Origin: Anseranas semipalmata
Lineage: Eukaryota > Chordata > Aves > Anseriformes > Anseranatidae
Assembly (NCBI GenBank): GCA_013399115.1
Contig: VXAA01000897.1
Location: 18,720 to 82,719 of the forward strand
DNA: 64,000 nt
Reading direction: 5' to 3'
Made by a program: the position numbers and the translations under genes. The notes under the pieces were generated by a model. It had not been told where the DNA came from. It did not search any database and worked only from the letters and a program-made list of their open reading frames with translations. Below, piece after piece: positions 14,201-25,647 of this stretch. Position 1 is the first letter of the stretch. The number at the start of each line of letters is the position of its first letter.

Positions 14201-15799
14201 GCAGGAGTGACACTGTGAGGTCCATGCTACTGTCCCAAATCTCCAGACCAGAGAGTACTAGTTTAAAAATGCAGTAAATGAAAAGGTGCACTTGCAATCA
14301 TTCCCAACTGCAAATAGAAGGAAATACGGGACATTTCTGAAAGCCTGAGAAAGTCTCCACCTCAATTTCTAAATACCAGCCTATCAAACTCTCCCAAGAT
14401 CTAGGAGCAGCAAGATTCTCTAATGCCACTGATCTTTATTTAGTTACAGCTTTTGGATAATTTGTTTATTCTATATATCTGTAAATGTAATGAAGCATAT
14501 TAATAATGGCCTGATAAATATGCATTTTAGGTAGCTCTGTTTGGAAAACAAAAACAAAAAACAACCAGACATTTATTTCTTTTTTTAAATTTGGTGAATA
14601 AGGAAATGCCAATCTAATACAGTGCTCAGTCAGGAGGAACATCCTGGAATCCATTACAATAAATGATAAAAGAGGTTCAAAATAAAATATAAAAATACAA
14701 CAGCCTCTGATATGGTCTGCTAGGTTTAAGTGTTCTGTAAAATTTTAATGTTGCATTGAAGTAATGAGAAAGTGACAGAACAGAATAACAGTGGTAAATT
14801 TTTAAAGCTGTCTTATGTTATTACTTCACCGTTTACAAACAGATTTCACACAAAGTGCAAATTAAACCAGATTATTTTACTCAATTGCCTGCGGGCAATA
14901 ACATACTACATATTTCAATATGTCTTTCATGTTAAACTCACATTCCTACATATTTAAACAAGGACCTTGAACTCCAGAGAGAATGAGATCCATTGGGTGC
15001 TCATGCTATCATGAAAAAATTGCCAATATCTCCATTTCAAATTGTGGTTAATATCTTCTGTACTGTTTTACAAATGGTCTGAGCCAGCACTGTTGGCTTT
15101 GTGTTGTTTGTGATGCAAGTGTGCAAATGGCTGGGTGCGTATGAGATAGTCAATGACTTGAATCCATGGACTGAGCCTTCAAACAAAAACAACAGATTCA
15201 AGGCTCACCTCTCTCTGTGCAAGCTAACCTATGAAAACAGGACAAAATGATCCCATCTTTCACTCTTCAACCTCAGCTCAGACTTTGTGAACAAATACAA
15301 CCTTATGTGATCAAATCACTCCTTCCAAAATTAATTTGCTGCAATGATCCAATTCACCAGCTAGGGCTCAAGGCAGAAAATCTTCTCCAAATCCCATTCT
15401 ACCTTTCACCAAATCAGAAGTCCTCTGTTTACAATACAGAATAAATCTTCACTGGACCTTTTCTGAAGAGGATCTTTCCTCTTTCTGGCCTTGCTCCTGA
15501 AATATCATCTTCAATGAGATTCAGATATTTCTACTTCCTCATTACAGACTTCTTGCAACAGCCTTTCAGCCTGTGGGAATCCTTACCATCTTTTTAGTTT
15601 TGGTCTAGCCCTGGTACCTCAAAACTCTCAGTTCTCTATTGCAACCAAAGTACACTCTTATTTCTTTCTCACATCAAGTACTGTTAAGATCAAGGCCTTC
15701 CTCCACTTGTATTGCCTTCCTTAGAGGGAAAATATTTCCAGCCTGTCATTTACTCTGTATTTTCCCTCCGAAACCTCTCCACAATAAGATTTGTGAGTC
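11228..15799. other. Gene-free AT-rich DNA
   Basis: No coding sequence, RNA gene or clear transposon is visible. A short pyrimidine-rich patch around 13860-14020 gives an accidental open frame rich in Leu, Phe and Ser. A perfect 8-bp-stem hairpin at 14107-14127 is listed separately. Confidence 0.55.
14107..14127. repeat. Short perfect hairpin containing paired RUNX-type motifs
   Basis: CTGTGTGG and CCACACAG form an 8-bp inverted repeat around a five-base loop. The left arm plus loop reads TGTGGTTT and the right arm ACCACA, both matching the RUNX core (TGTGGT) in opposite orientations. This is a sequence match only; binding is not shown. Confidence 0.35.
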
Positions 15800-16140
15800 T
15801 CTTACCAGTGTGTATAAGTACCTGATGGGAGGGAATGAAGAAGAGGGATCCAGACTCTTCACAGTGCTGACCACTGAGAAGGGTTGAGAGGCATGAGGAT
15901 GAAAGGCAGTGGGCACAAACTGAAATCCATGAAATTCCATCTGAACACAAGAAAACACTTTTTTATTGTGAGGGTAGTCAAAGAGGTTGCCTAAAGAGGT
16001 TGTGGAGTCTCCATCAGTGGAAACAGTCAAAATCCAACTGGACATGGTCCTGGGCAACCTGTTGTAGCTGACCTTGCTTGAGAAGGTGAAGTGTATTAAG
16101 TGGTCTCAAGAGGTCCCTTCAACCAAAACAATTGTGTGAA
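15800..16140 (+). mobile_element. Old, diverged CR1 LINE 3' end (plus strand)
   Basis: The stretch follows the CR1 3' plan on the plus strand: a degenerate end of ORF2 beginning near GTATAAGTACCTGATGGGAG, then a GTTGCC..GAGGTTGTGGAGTCTCC segment, a CAACTGGACATGGTCCTGGG segment, and a tail-proximal CAAGAGGTCCCTTC. It is more diverged than the other copies in the window and its terminal octamers are eroded, so it is probably an older subfamily. The left boundary is approximate. Confidence 0.75.
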
Positions 16141-16606
16141 ATCTCATCTTCTCCATAACCGGGTGACTTTGTTTAAACTCTCTCTCTCCCCCCTCAGTAA
16201 TTGGACCCTCTAGGTTTCCAATTCATCAGCCACACATGAGGGCTGACTCTGAACATCTCTTGCAAGGCTGATTAGCCCTTGCCAGCACTGAAGCTTCATC
16301 TGTCTTTGCATTGCTAGGCTACCCTGTTCAGTTATGTTCCTTGCAGTTCCTACTTCACTGGTAATTTTTGCCAATTCACTATTCATCAACACTTCCAAAC
16401 CATCAAAACTTTGATAAGAATCAGTTTGAATCCAGAACTTTGTGTCATCTTTCTGTAAACCTTTTACCAGTTTGAAAATTGCCTATTCACCTTCTGCTTT
16501 CTACCTTTAATTATTGAAATGTTAGAATTTCACCTGTGACCGCACAACCACCCAGTCTCTTTACAGAGTCTCTGTGATACGACTTCCTGAAACTCCAGCT
16601 CCTCTC
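16141..16606. other. Gap between two CR1 copies
   Basis: No gene or repeat is seen here. The sequence is ordinary AT-rich unique DNA between a plus-strand and a minus-strand CR1 copy. Confidence 0.5.
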
Positions 16607-17020
16607 AATCATAGAATCATAGAACGGTTTGGATTGGAAGGGATCTCAAAGATCACCTCGTTCCAACTCCCCTGCCATGGGCAGGGACACCTCCCACTAG
16701 ATCAGGTTGCTCAAAACCCCATCCAACCTGGCCTTGAACACCTCCAGAGATGGGGTATCCACAGCTTCTCTGGGCAACCTCTTCCAGTGCCTCACCACCC
16801 TCAAAATAAAGAATTTCTTCCTAATATCTAATCTAAATCTACCATTTTTTAGTTTAAAGACATCAGCCCTTGTCCTACCACTACACTCCCTGACAAAGAG
16901 TCCCTCTCCATCTTTCCTATAGGCCCCCTTTAGGTACTGGAAGGCTGCTGTAAGGTCTCCCCGTAGCCTTCTCTTCTCCAGGCTGAACAATCCCAACTCC
17001 CTCAGCCACTCTTCCTAGGA
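16607..17020 (-). mobile_element. CR1 LINE fragment, 3' end (minus strand)
   Basis: It starts with the reverse-complemented tail (ATCATAGAATCATAGAACGG) and covers the 3' UTR plus about 100 codons of the ORF2 C-terminus. Read on the minus strand the peptide contains the CR1 signature pieces [21 protein letters not shown] and [11 protein letters not shown], and the frame stays open over that part. The 5' end is truncated near 17020. Confidence 0.92.
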
Positions 17021-20000
17021 GAATATTGAGCCATACTTTTGTCAACATGCTTGAAGAACCTCAGGAAAGAGGCCCAAAGGAACTCATTGATTTACGCACG
17101 GTATTTCAGGAGGTGCAGGAGGGAAGAGAAGTGCTGTGGAGCAGAACAATTCTGTTTGCAGAGCTTTAGGCTGATTTTGAAAGTGAGACAATACATCAAA
17201 ATGCTTCAATAAATGAGCATGACTAGCAGCAAAAAGCCAGAAGAGGACTCCAGGGATCCATGGACTATTGATACATTCTGCTTTAAAATATTGTTGAATA
17301 AAATGTATAAGAAGCCTTGACAATAACTAAGACAACACAGGGCTCTTACTGCTTCGTAAACCTACAGCTATTGGATTAATCAATCTCCTTAGCCTTGACC
17401 AGAGTGCTTAGTGCTCTCTATTTAAGGAGTTCATTTATATATTAAAAAAAATTGAAAAACACAAGTGCTGGTGAACCACCAGGCATTTGCTATAGGTATA
17501 ATAAAAGATAAAGCAAGTTCTGGTAGTACAAAAAGGGAAAAAATACACAGCAGAGCACTTCACCAGCTGGATGAGACTAAAATATTTTAATAATAAACTG
17601 CAGTGGATGGACGACTTATTCCTGTATGCTTCTTTGCACACCTGCCTGATGTTTCATGATTGGGTGGGTGAACCATCACAGTGAAGGTGATATTTTGGGT
17701 TCCCTAATATTTCCCTTGCAAATCCATAGTCACAAATTCTGTATGCATGTATGAAATCCCACATTCCTGTTGCATAAGAGTTTCTAGTGTTCCTCAGCAT
17801 CCTGGAAAATTTGGAAAAAAATATCTGGAGGATATGCTTGTCAATTTTGTTTGGNNNNNNNNNNNNNNNNNNNNNAAAAAAAAAAAGGAAAGAAAATCAA
17901 ATAACAATTAGAATAAATGGAGTACCTCCTACCGAAAGAAAGACTGCTTGGTTTAAAATACTTGAAGAAAAACTTCAGAAATTACTCATGTTGTACTTCT
18001 GAAGCACAACCATGCAGCAAAATAACTATTATTGTTCTACAGATTTAGACTTTCTCTGAGAATTTACCTACCAGCAATTACAGTTTTCTCAAGCTGGTAA
18101 GTTATTAGATAATACTTGTCTACAGTGTATGGTTGATTTAGTTTAGTTTAGTTTAGTTTTTTTTTTTTTTTTTTTTCCTGAATGAGTTAGGAAACATATT
18201 CTTAGCTTAAAACATGAATACTGAACAATACATAGGCATTCTGTTATTCTCCCTGAGTAACACCACAGATGTTGCTGGTGTAAATACTGGAAAAAAATTT
18301 TAATTAAGTTTAAAAAACTTTTAAGTCAAACAGTTACTTCATAGACAGACCGTGTTCTGTCTATTTTAAAATGCTGTTCCAATGATCTTTCTTGCTAGGA
18401 AGCAGTTAAAAATCACTGTAGGAAGTGACAACAAACCTACAATCACAGTCAACATAACTAGTTTTTTTTTCAGTTTTGTTGTTGTTTAAAACACCAATGT
18501 GTCCCTACCTCAGAAGAGTTAAATTAGTACTAAATCCCATAACAGAATTGAATAAGCTTTCTGGAGGTTAATGAAATGCAGAAACTGAAAACTAGTTTCA
18601 GGTAGCAAGAAACTATATGCAGGTTCAGCAAATTATTTCACCTAAGAATATTTATTTTAAATGTTCTAGTCTTTTGACATGTTTAGAAGTGACAGACTTA
18701 TCTCAAAAGCTGCTGGTATTTTATTAAAAGCTGGTTAAGAAATCTAAAAAAGGAAGTACTGCATTAAACCTTGGGTCACATAAAGCATTTTTTTTTTTTT
18801 TTTGCCAAGCCACCATTTTGCCTTTCTTTAGAAAGAAAGTGAAAAAGCCAATTACTTCTACAGCTCCAGGCCAGGGGACACTTTCGCCACCTGCTGACAG
18901 CCACTGCTGACTTCAGGCATGAAACGTACCTTGACATGGAATGTGATTTTATTTTCTATAATCCCTTTTAAGAGCCATACTTTAGTTACATTTGCACATT
19001 AGTGACAGAATTGGCTTGTTTGCAGCAATTTCACTTTTGCTCCTTTATACTTCTTTTTAGAATCCTCTTTGGAAACTGATGTAATCACCCATTTTATGTA
19101 AACCTGAGAAGAAATTCTTTCATGATCAATATTTCTCTAAGTAGTATATAATAGTATTTGCAATAGTCAATGCAGTAGTATGCATTTAGTCTAATAAAAT
19201 GGTGCCTAACCAGTGTGGATTACAGAGGATGTAACAATTTTAAACTCCTTTTGACTCTGCAATAAATTTTTAAAGGGGGTTAAGTCAATTTCGTTTTCAT
19301 CCCAGAATCAGCAAAATCCGATATGAACAAGCTATCATACCTTACGAAATGTTTCTACAGAACCAGTCAAATTTTACTATCTGATGATTACTCATCATTG
19401 TTAATCACAGCTAGCAGCAAGCTGGCAAGTGTGAACATTTAAAAATTAGTAGTTAATCATTTATTTTTTGAAGAAGCAGCATTTAAGCGAGACAAGTAAA
19501 TGAGTTTGGAAAGCCTTCAAAATGTGCACCTTAATTACAAAGGTGCTGCATTTGCTAGAAGAAGACCTGGCATGTTCAGCAGTTCAAAGAACAGTATGAA
19601 CTGTAATTTATGAACATCACAAGAGTTTAGAACTATATAAAAATGAAGAAAAAATCAAGCATAGTAAAAATTACTGAATGATATTGACTGTAAATCTAAT
19701 AGCATGTCTGTGATAATATGATCTACAGAAGTAATTTTATCATTTCTGAACCATCAAAGAAATGAACCCATCTGTTATGATTTCCAGTTGGGAGCTGTGT
19801 CTCCACTTAAGATTTCAGTCAGCACTCCAGGTGTGCTGAGAAAAAGATACCTGTGGGGACCAAACAAAAACCAAAGAAGATTATGGCGAGTAGCTTTGCT
19901 AAGGAGCCCACACTGTGAGGTAGTCCATTTAAAAAAAAAAAAAAAAACTGTGGCCCAAACCTTGGAAAACAGACAAGATGACTTCACAACAGGAAGGACA

Positions 20001-20208
20001 AAATCTCACCATTCTAACATCTTTTCCTTCATAGCGTAAATAATACAGCCTGCAGAGTAACTTCAACAACCCAGTCCTTCCACTGTCCTTCTTTCCCCCT
20101 CTTTTGTCTCTTGAGAACACTGCAGGAACCAGGTTTTCTTATGCAAATTCTTCCAGATGACTTCCCAGATCATCATCCAGACCTTCCTCAAATGTTACAT
20201 CCAGCCAG
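17021..20208. other. Gene-free AT-rich DNA with homopolymer tracts and a sequence gap
   Basis: There is no recognisable gene or transposon. Present are a 21-base run of N (17855-17875) followed by poly(A), a TTTAG-rich stretch running into poly(T) at 18136-18175, poly(T) at about 18787-18803 and poly(A) at about 19929-19947. Confidence 0.55.
17855..17875. other. Assembly gap (21 N)
   Basis: Undetermined bases are followed directly by an A-rich run, so the assembly probably failed at a homopolymer. The true length is unknown. Confidence 0.95.
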
Positions 20209-20433
20209 TAATAGAATGGCTTAGGGTTAGAAGGGATGTTAAAGAGCACCTCATTCCAACCCCCTTGCCATGGACAGGGTTGCCACCCATTAGATCAGGT
20301 TGCCCTGGGCCCCATCCAACCTGGCCTTGAACACTGCCAGGGATGGGGCATCCACAGCTTCTCTGGGCAACCTGTTCCAGCAACTCTGTTAGTAAAGACT
20401 TTCCTCCTAACATCTAAAACCACTCCCCCTTGT
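20209..20433 (-). mobile_element. CR1 LINE 3' fragment (minus strand)
   Basis: A reverse-complemented CR1 tail and 3' UTR (AATAGAATGGCTTAGGGTTA, then CATCCAACCTGGCCTTGAAC) end at 20433, exactly where the tail of a second CR1 of a different subfamily begins. The second element apparently inserted into or against this one. A short internal deletion follows the CCTGTTCCAGC segment. Confidence 0.88.
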
Positions 20434-20434
20434 T

Positions 20435-21750
20435 CACAGAATCATAGAATATCCCGAGTTGGGAGGGACCACTGAGTCCAACTCCTGGCTCCACACAGGA
20501 CCACCCAAAAATCAGACCCTATGTCTGAGAGTGTTGTCCAACTGCTTCTGGAACTCTGACAGGCTGGGTGCTCTGACCACTGCCCTGGGGAGCCTGTGCC
20601 AGTGCCCGACCACCCTCTCGGTGAAGAACCTTTTCCTGACACCCAGCCTGACCCTCCCCTGTCACAGCTCCATGCCGTTCCCTCGGGTCCTGTCGCTGTC
20701 ACCAGAGAGCAGAGATGAGCGCCCGCCCCTCCGCTCCCCTCGTGAGGAAGCTGCAGGCCGCCATGAGGCCACCCCTCAGTCTCCTCTTCTCGGCTGAACA
20801 AACCAAGTGACCTCAGGCACTCTTCAAGTGTCTTCCCCTCTAGATCCTTCACCATTCTCATAGCCCTCCTTTGGACACTCTCTTAGTTTATGTCCTTCTC
20901 ATATTGTGGTGTCTAAAACTGCACACTGGTGAAGCTGCACCAGCGCAGAGCAGAGGGGGATAATGTCATGCTTGATGCACCCTGGGGTACAGTTGGCCCT
21001 TTTGGCTGCCAGGGCACATTGCTGGCTCATATTCAACTGGCCGACAGCCAGAACCCTCAGATCCCTTTCTGTAAGGCTTCTCTCCAACCTCTCATCTCCC
21101 AGTCTGTATGTATAGCCAGGGTTGCTCCATCCCCAGTGCAGAATCCGGCACCAGCTCTTGTTAATCTTCATATTGTTGGTGATTGCTCAGCCCCCTAATT
21201 TGTCAAGATCTCTCTGCAAGGCCTCTGTTAAGGATAGAGTCAACAGCTTCTCTCAATTCAGTGTCATCTGCAGACTTACCCAGTATACCTTCAAGTCCTC
21301 CATCCAAGTCATTCAGGAAAACATTGAAGAGAACTGGCCCTAAAATGGAGCCCTGCGGAACCCCACTAGTGACTGGCCGCCAGCCTGATGTAACCCCATT
21401 TACTACAACCCTTTGAGCCCAACCCTTCAGCCAATTGTTCACCCATCGTATTATGCACTTATCTAGCTGTATGCTGGACATTTCATCCAGAAGGATACTG
21501 TAAGAAACAGAATCAAAAGCTTTGCTGAAATCCAAAAAGATTACATCAACTGGCTTCCCTTCACCTAGACAGGTGACCTTGTCATAAAAGGAAATTAAGT
21601 TTGTTAAGCAGGACTTTCCTCTCATAAACCTGTGCTGGCTGTGAGCAATGACTGTATGGTCCTTCGGGTGTTTTTCCAGAATAATTTTCTCCATTATTTT
21701 ACCAGGCAGTGAAGTGAGACTGACAGGCCTGTAATTACCAGGGTCTTCTT
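20435..21750 (-). mobile_element. CR1 LINE, reverse-transcriptase half and 3' end (minus strand)
   Basis: From its tail at 20435 this copy extends through the 3' UTR and the ORF2 C-terminal region into the RT domain, ending near 21750. On the minus strand the RT begins with [20 protein letters not shown] and retains motif A ([11 protein letters not shown]), motif B ([10 protein letters not shown]) and a motif C reading SADDT where CR1 normally has FADDT. The frame is open from 21694 to 21203 and broken further on by frameshifts. Its 5' end meets the oppositely oriented CR1 piece at 21761-22412, a structure discussed in the findings. It is a dead copy. Confidence 0.92.
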
Positions 21751-21760
21751 ACTGATAGTT

Positions 21761-22082
21761 CAGGCTGGCAGCGATGAAATCGCTGAGAGAAGCCTGAAGG
21801 CTATCAAAAGGGACTTCAGGGGACTGGGGTGGTTAGTGGATGGAGCAGGAGTACAGGTGGTGTTTTCCTCTATCCCTTCAGTGACAGGGAGAGGACCCAG
21901 AAAGCCCACCTGATAAATACATGGCTCAGAGGCTGGTGCCATTGCAGGAATTTTTTTTTGTCTATAGGGTGCTTTACTCTGCACCCGGCCTGATGGCTGC
22001 AGATGGGTCCCACCTATCTCAAAGGGGAAAATGGATCCTAGCCCGGGAGCTGGCAGGGCTCATTGAGAGGGCTTTAAACTAG
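21761..22082 (+). mobile_element. CR1 ORF1 C-terminus (esterase block), degenerate, plus strand
   Basis: In the frame of 21767 the sequence reads GSDEIAERSLKAIKRDFRG and, after a gap, VQVVFSSIPSVTGRG, which is the conserved part of the CR1 ORF1 esterase (SGNH/GDSL-like) domain. Two stop codons follow. After a frame change it continues VLYSAPGLMAADGSHLSQRG and ends in a TAG at 22080-22082. The DGSH (22002-22013) is the block that carries the catalytic Asp and His in this esterase family (Kapitonov and Jurka's description of CR1-like elements). ORF2 starts immediately downstream, so the piece is the 5'-proximal part of an element, a region rarely kept in avian CR1 copies. It is inactivated by stops and a frameshift. 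Confidence 0.82.
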
Positions 22083-22412
22083 GTAAGAAGGGGGACGGGG
22101 ATGAAATGAGGCTCATTAGAGATGAGCCTGAGAAGGCAATGGCCCAACTGAAGTGCATCCACACTAATGCACACAGCATGGGCAACAAACAGGAGGAGCT
22201 GGAAGCCATTGTGCAGCAGGCAAACCACGACTTAGTTGCCATCACTGAAACGTGGTGGGACCACTCCCATGACTGGAGTGCTGCAATGGATGGCTATAGG
22301 CTCTTCAGAAGGGACAGGCAGCACAGGAGGGGCGGCGGTGTGGCTCTCTATATTAGAGAGTGTTTTGATGTGGTAGAACTCGAGGCTGAGAATGATAAGG
22401 TCGAGTCCCTGA
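22083..22412 (+). mobile_element. CR1 ORF2 N-terminus (APE-type endonuclease), plus strand
   Basis: From the ATG at 22106 about 102 codons match the start of CR1 ORF2, the apurinic-type endonuclease that nicks the target. Visible motifs are TNAHSMGNKQEELEA (Asn21), AITETWW (catalytic Glu at 48), YRLFRRDR and RRGGGVALYI (about residues 64-83). The similarity stops after DKVESL near 22412 and the open frame then runs on into unrelated sequence to 22603, so the domain is truncated and cannot be active. No RT or 3' end follows in this orientation; the matching RT half lies on the other strand to the left. Confidence 0.88.
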
Positions 22413-23610
22413 TCTCTCAGGTTGAGGGAGGTCCTACCTATGCTTCTCCAGCGATGGGTAAAAGGATGGTCTCTGCCTTAGGACCCTACACAGCATCTGT
22501 GGTTAGGTGGTACTTGTCAGCACAGCTGCATGCAGCTGAGCCAGACCTGTTTTGTTCTCCGAGATGTTCAAGCCTCACATCACTCTGTGTGGTGAAGTGT
22601 TAACAGCAGTTTATTTTAGTGCACGCTAACTAGTATCGACAGACTGTCAGGAGTGATGGACATACTTTTGGCTGATAATGGCATGATAACAATGTGATTA
22701 ACTTTGAGTATTATCTCTGAATAAGCATATTAATTCATTTTCCTATGCGTTAGGGAACAAGTTGAAATTTTCACTAAACGTAGCTTTTCATCTTGGAATA
22801 TTTTACTCCAAGACTTGGACTATAAATTAAAATAATTGTTATCATTGTAACTGCTCATCTGACAACCACTATCAGCGCAATGCAAAACAAGTGTCTGCCT
22901 GCACTCAGTACCATTCCAATACTGAAAAAGTGGAGAAATTTCAGCTTAAAATAGTAGGAAAATGTATTCTGAGACAGTGGGAGAAGCTGTATTGCCTGTT
23001 TAGGCAATGCCAGGTTCAATTCAGGCATTATTATGTGTAGTACAGTGGCAAAAATTCTTCATCTTTCTAAGATGCTAACAAATTATTTCCTCCCTCCCTT
23101 CCAAAATAGGAGTAAATTTTCACTAAAAGCATGCAAATTCAGGACTGCTGCAAGCTTTAGTCCCCTTTATATTAAAGTTTCTGACTGCAGCCACTTGGGT
23201 AAGAAGGGAAACTGAATACAATAAATTGCCTGAAACAGAAGCCATGAAATAGTTTCTGAAACTCTCCTGAAGAAGCATCTCTGATCCTGTTGCCATTTTA
23301 GCTTTATTTTTCAAAGAAAAAAATAAATTTAGATTTTTTTTTCTACAACATAATTAAACTTGTGAGGCTTACAAATTTTGTCCCCTTACCTTTCAGAAGA
23401 GGCAGTAATTGTGAAGTTGAAGACAAGTCTTTTCTGTCTCTGGTAAGAGCTAATGTCTGCCTGGTGGCATGCAAGGGGAGTAGTACAAGACATGGGGGGT
23501 GTCCTGAAAATGCTGCAAAGCTGCATATGGTCCTGGGAGTCCTTCTGGGCAAAGACATTTGAGAAAACTACTTCGTGGGATGCAAGTGAAGTAATATTGA
23601 TGAATTGACT
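22413..23610. other. Gene-free DNA
   Basis: Nothing is recognised apart from chance open frames. The first 190 bases directly follow the truncated CR1 endonuclease and do not continue it. Confidence 0.5.
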
Positions 23611-23788
23611 CCGACAGGCTCCCCAGGGACGTAGTGACAGCACTGAGCCTGTCAGAGTTTAAGAAGCATTTGGACTATGCTCTCAGACACATGGTCTGAA
23701 TTCTGATTTTTGGGTGGTCCTGTGTGGAGCCAGGAGTTGAACTTGATGATCCTTGTGGGTCCCTCCCAACTCAGGATATTCTATGGTT
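23611..23788 (+). mobile_element. CR1 LINE 3' terminal fragment (plus strand)
   Basis: About 178 bases of CR1 3' sequence contain the segment GGTGGTCCTGTGTGGAGCCA and end in a tail reading GATATTCTATGGTTC. It is the same subfamily as the copies at 10766 and 20435, in the opposite orientation and strongly 5'-truncated. Confidence 0.85.
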
Positions 23789-25480
23789 CACTCCTCATGC
23801 TATATATTATCAAGTTCATTCGTACCTCTCTGTTTATGACATAGCTTTGTGAAACAAAAAGCCAGTAATGGTACAAAAAATTGTACTACCTGGGACAGCA
23901 TATAACATGTTCGCAATCATGGAAGTGTCACTTTGTAGATAAAACCCTAAAAACATTATTGAAAAATAATGCAACGAAGAGTCGCCAAAGTTAGTTTCAT
24001 AGCAACAACAAACATTTAGGATGGGCAACAGTTTTTCTTCTAGCTTAACAGTAGAAGCTATGTATTGACCAAGGGACTGGAATAAGCAAGACTTTCTTTT
24101 CATTGAAGTGTAACACTACCTAAAATTATAGTTGAAATTAACTTTCGATAACTTTTCAGTTTCATTAGTTAACACTGAAAGCCCATCAGGAGAGGTGGAC
24201 ATTCGGTGAGAATTTCCATCTTTAAATGTACATATGCACTGCTATCTCCTTAAAGGCAAGCTACAGTACAGAAAGTAAGCCAGGGAAGTCTAGTAAATAT
24301 ATTCTACTGAAACGTATTTTAGAATAAAAGTATTAACAGTGTGAGAGTTAATTCATGCAAAGAAGCTTTTAGTTAATCTTAAAGGAAAGTGGAAAATTCA
24401 AGACCTCAAGAGCTGTAGTGACTAAGTGACAGCAGTGTCATTCCTTATAGATCCAATAAGGTCAGTGCAGGAGGGCATCATTCTCCAAATTACAGGCAAT
24501 GTTTTACATACTGTAGTAACAGCATACAAAGATAAGCCACAAGTGAGGCATCTTCCTGAAGTTTAATTGACACTTCTCTGTTTTTCCTCTTTGGAAGCAC
24601 CATAAATTGCAGTACAGTTTTACAACTCACAGGGAATAAAGAACACCCCAGTTATGTGCTGTGCACAGCCACGTATAGAGAAATCGTACTGTCCATTTCG
24701 ACATTCTATCTAAGAAGTATGTCACCATAAGACAATTAGACAAGAATAGGTTTCTCATTGTTCCCCCTCCCCTCAGCACTTTATTCTACTGAGGAATAAG
24801 CAGTAATGAGCAAGGGGAAGAACACTGCCGTTGAGTCACCAACCACCCTCAAGATTTCTCTATCATTTTCTTAAGTTTAATATCCTCACTATGTCCTACA
24901 GGGTCTGCTCTAAAAATCAAATGTACTCAACAGACTTTGGATGTCCTTAATCTTACAAAGAGGATGCTATTCTATCCTGAATATATCATAAGACCTACTT
25001 CTACTAAGACTGATAACTTAAATACCTACAGTACACATGGACCCTTATCAGCTTGTGAGAGAATTCACATTTGGTAGCTTTTTCTTCTGAAAGGAAAAGC
25101 AGTATTCAACCTCTTAAGCCTGTGAATCTTAGGCATAGATAGGTTTATGTGCACATGTAATGTTTAACAAACTTCAGTTAAAAACTGTTTCCTGCTGAAA
25201 CAGTTCCCTACTTAAGCAGCTGCAGAAAAATGCAGTCACTTGCAATTAAGAAGTATAAGGCAGAGAAATCAAGGTATTACCACTGCATAAAAGAATCTCC
25301 AAAATCAGATTCTGCTCCTCAGTGTGGAATCCAAACCCCTTCCTTTTACTAATTAGCAGCAGAGGAAACAAAAAAAATATTAAACATAACTTCCTTACAC
25401 AATCCATCATTCCTCATGCACAGAAAAATCACACACACTCATTAAACACTTTGTAAACTCTAGCCGGAAGCCAATTTACA
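23789..25480. other. Gene-free DNA flanking the 3' end of IPO11
   Basis: No coding sequence or transposon is visible. Because IPO11 runs leftwards, any longer alternative 3' UTR of IPO11 would extend into this stretch. Confidence 0.5.
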
Positions 25481-25486
25481 TTTATT
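25481..25486 (-). promoter_or_regulatory. Candidate IPO11 poly(A) signal (AATAAA)
   Basis: TTTATT on the plus strand gives AATAAA in the IPO11 sense, 162 bases past the stop codon. It is the first canonical hexamer after the stop and would give a short 3' UTR. Use of more distal sites is possible. Confidence 0.4.
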
Positions 25487-25647
25487 TTTTCAGCCTTACA
25501 GTGAGGAAAAAAAAAAATCCGCTTTTTCTTTTTGAACACATATTATTTTCAGCTTTCAGTAGACTCTTCCATACAAGAGGGAAGGCTAGAGTTTTTTTGT
25601 ATTTTTTGAAAGGGAAATTGGACATACAAAATCTTGTTTTTGCTTAT

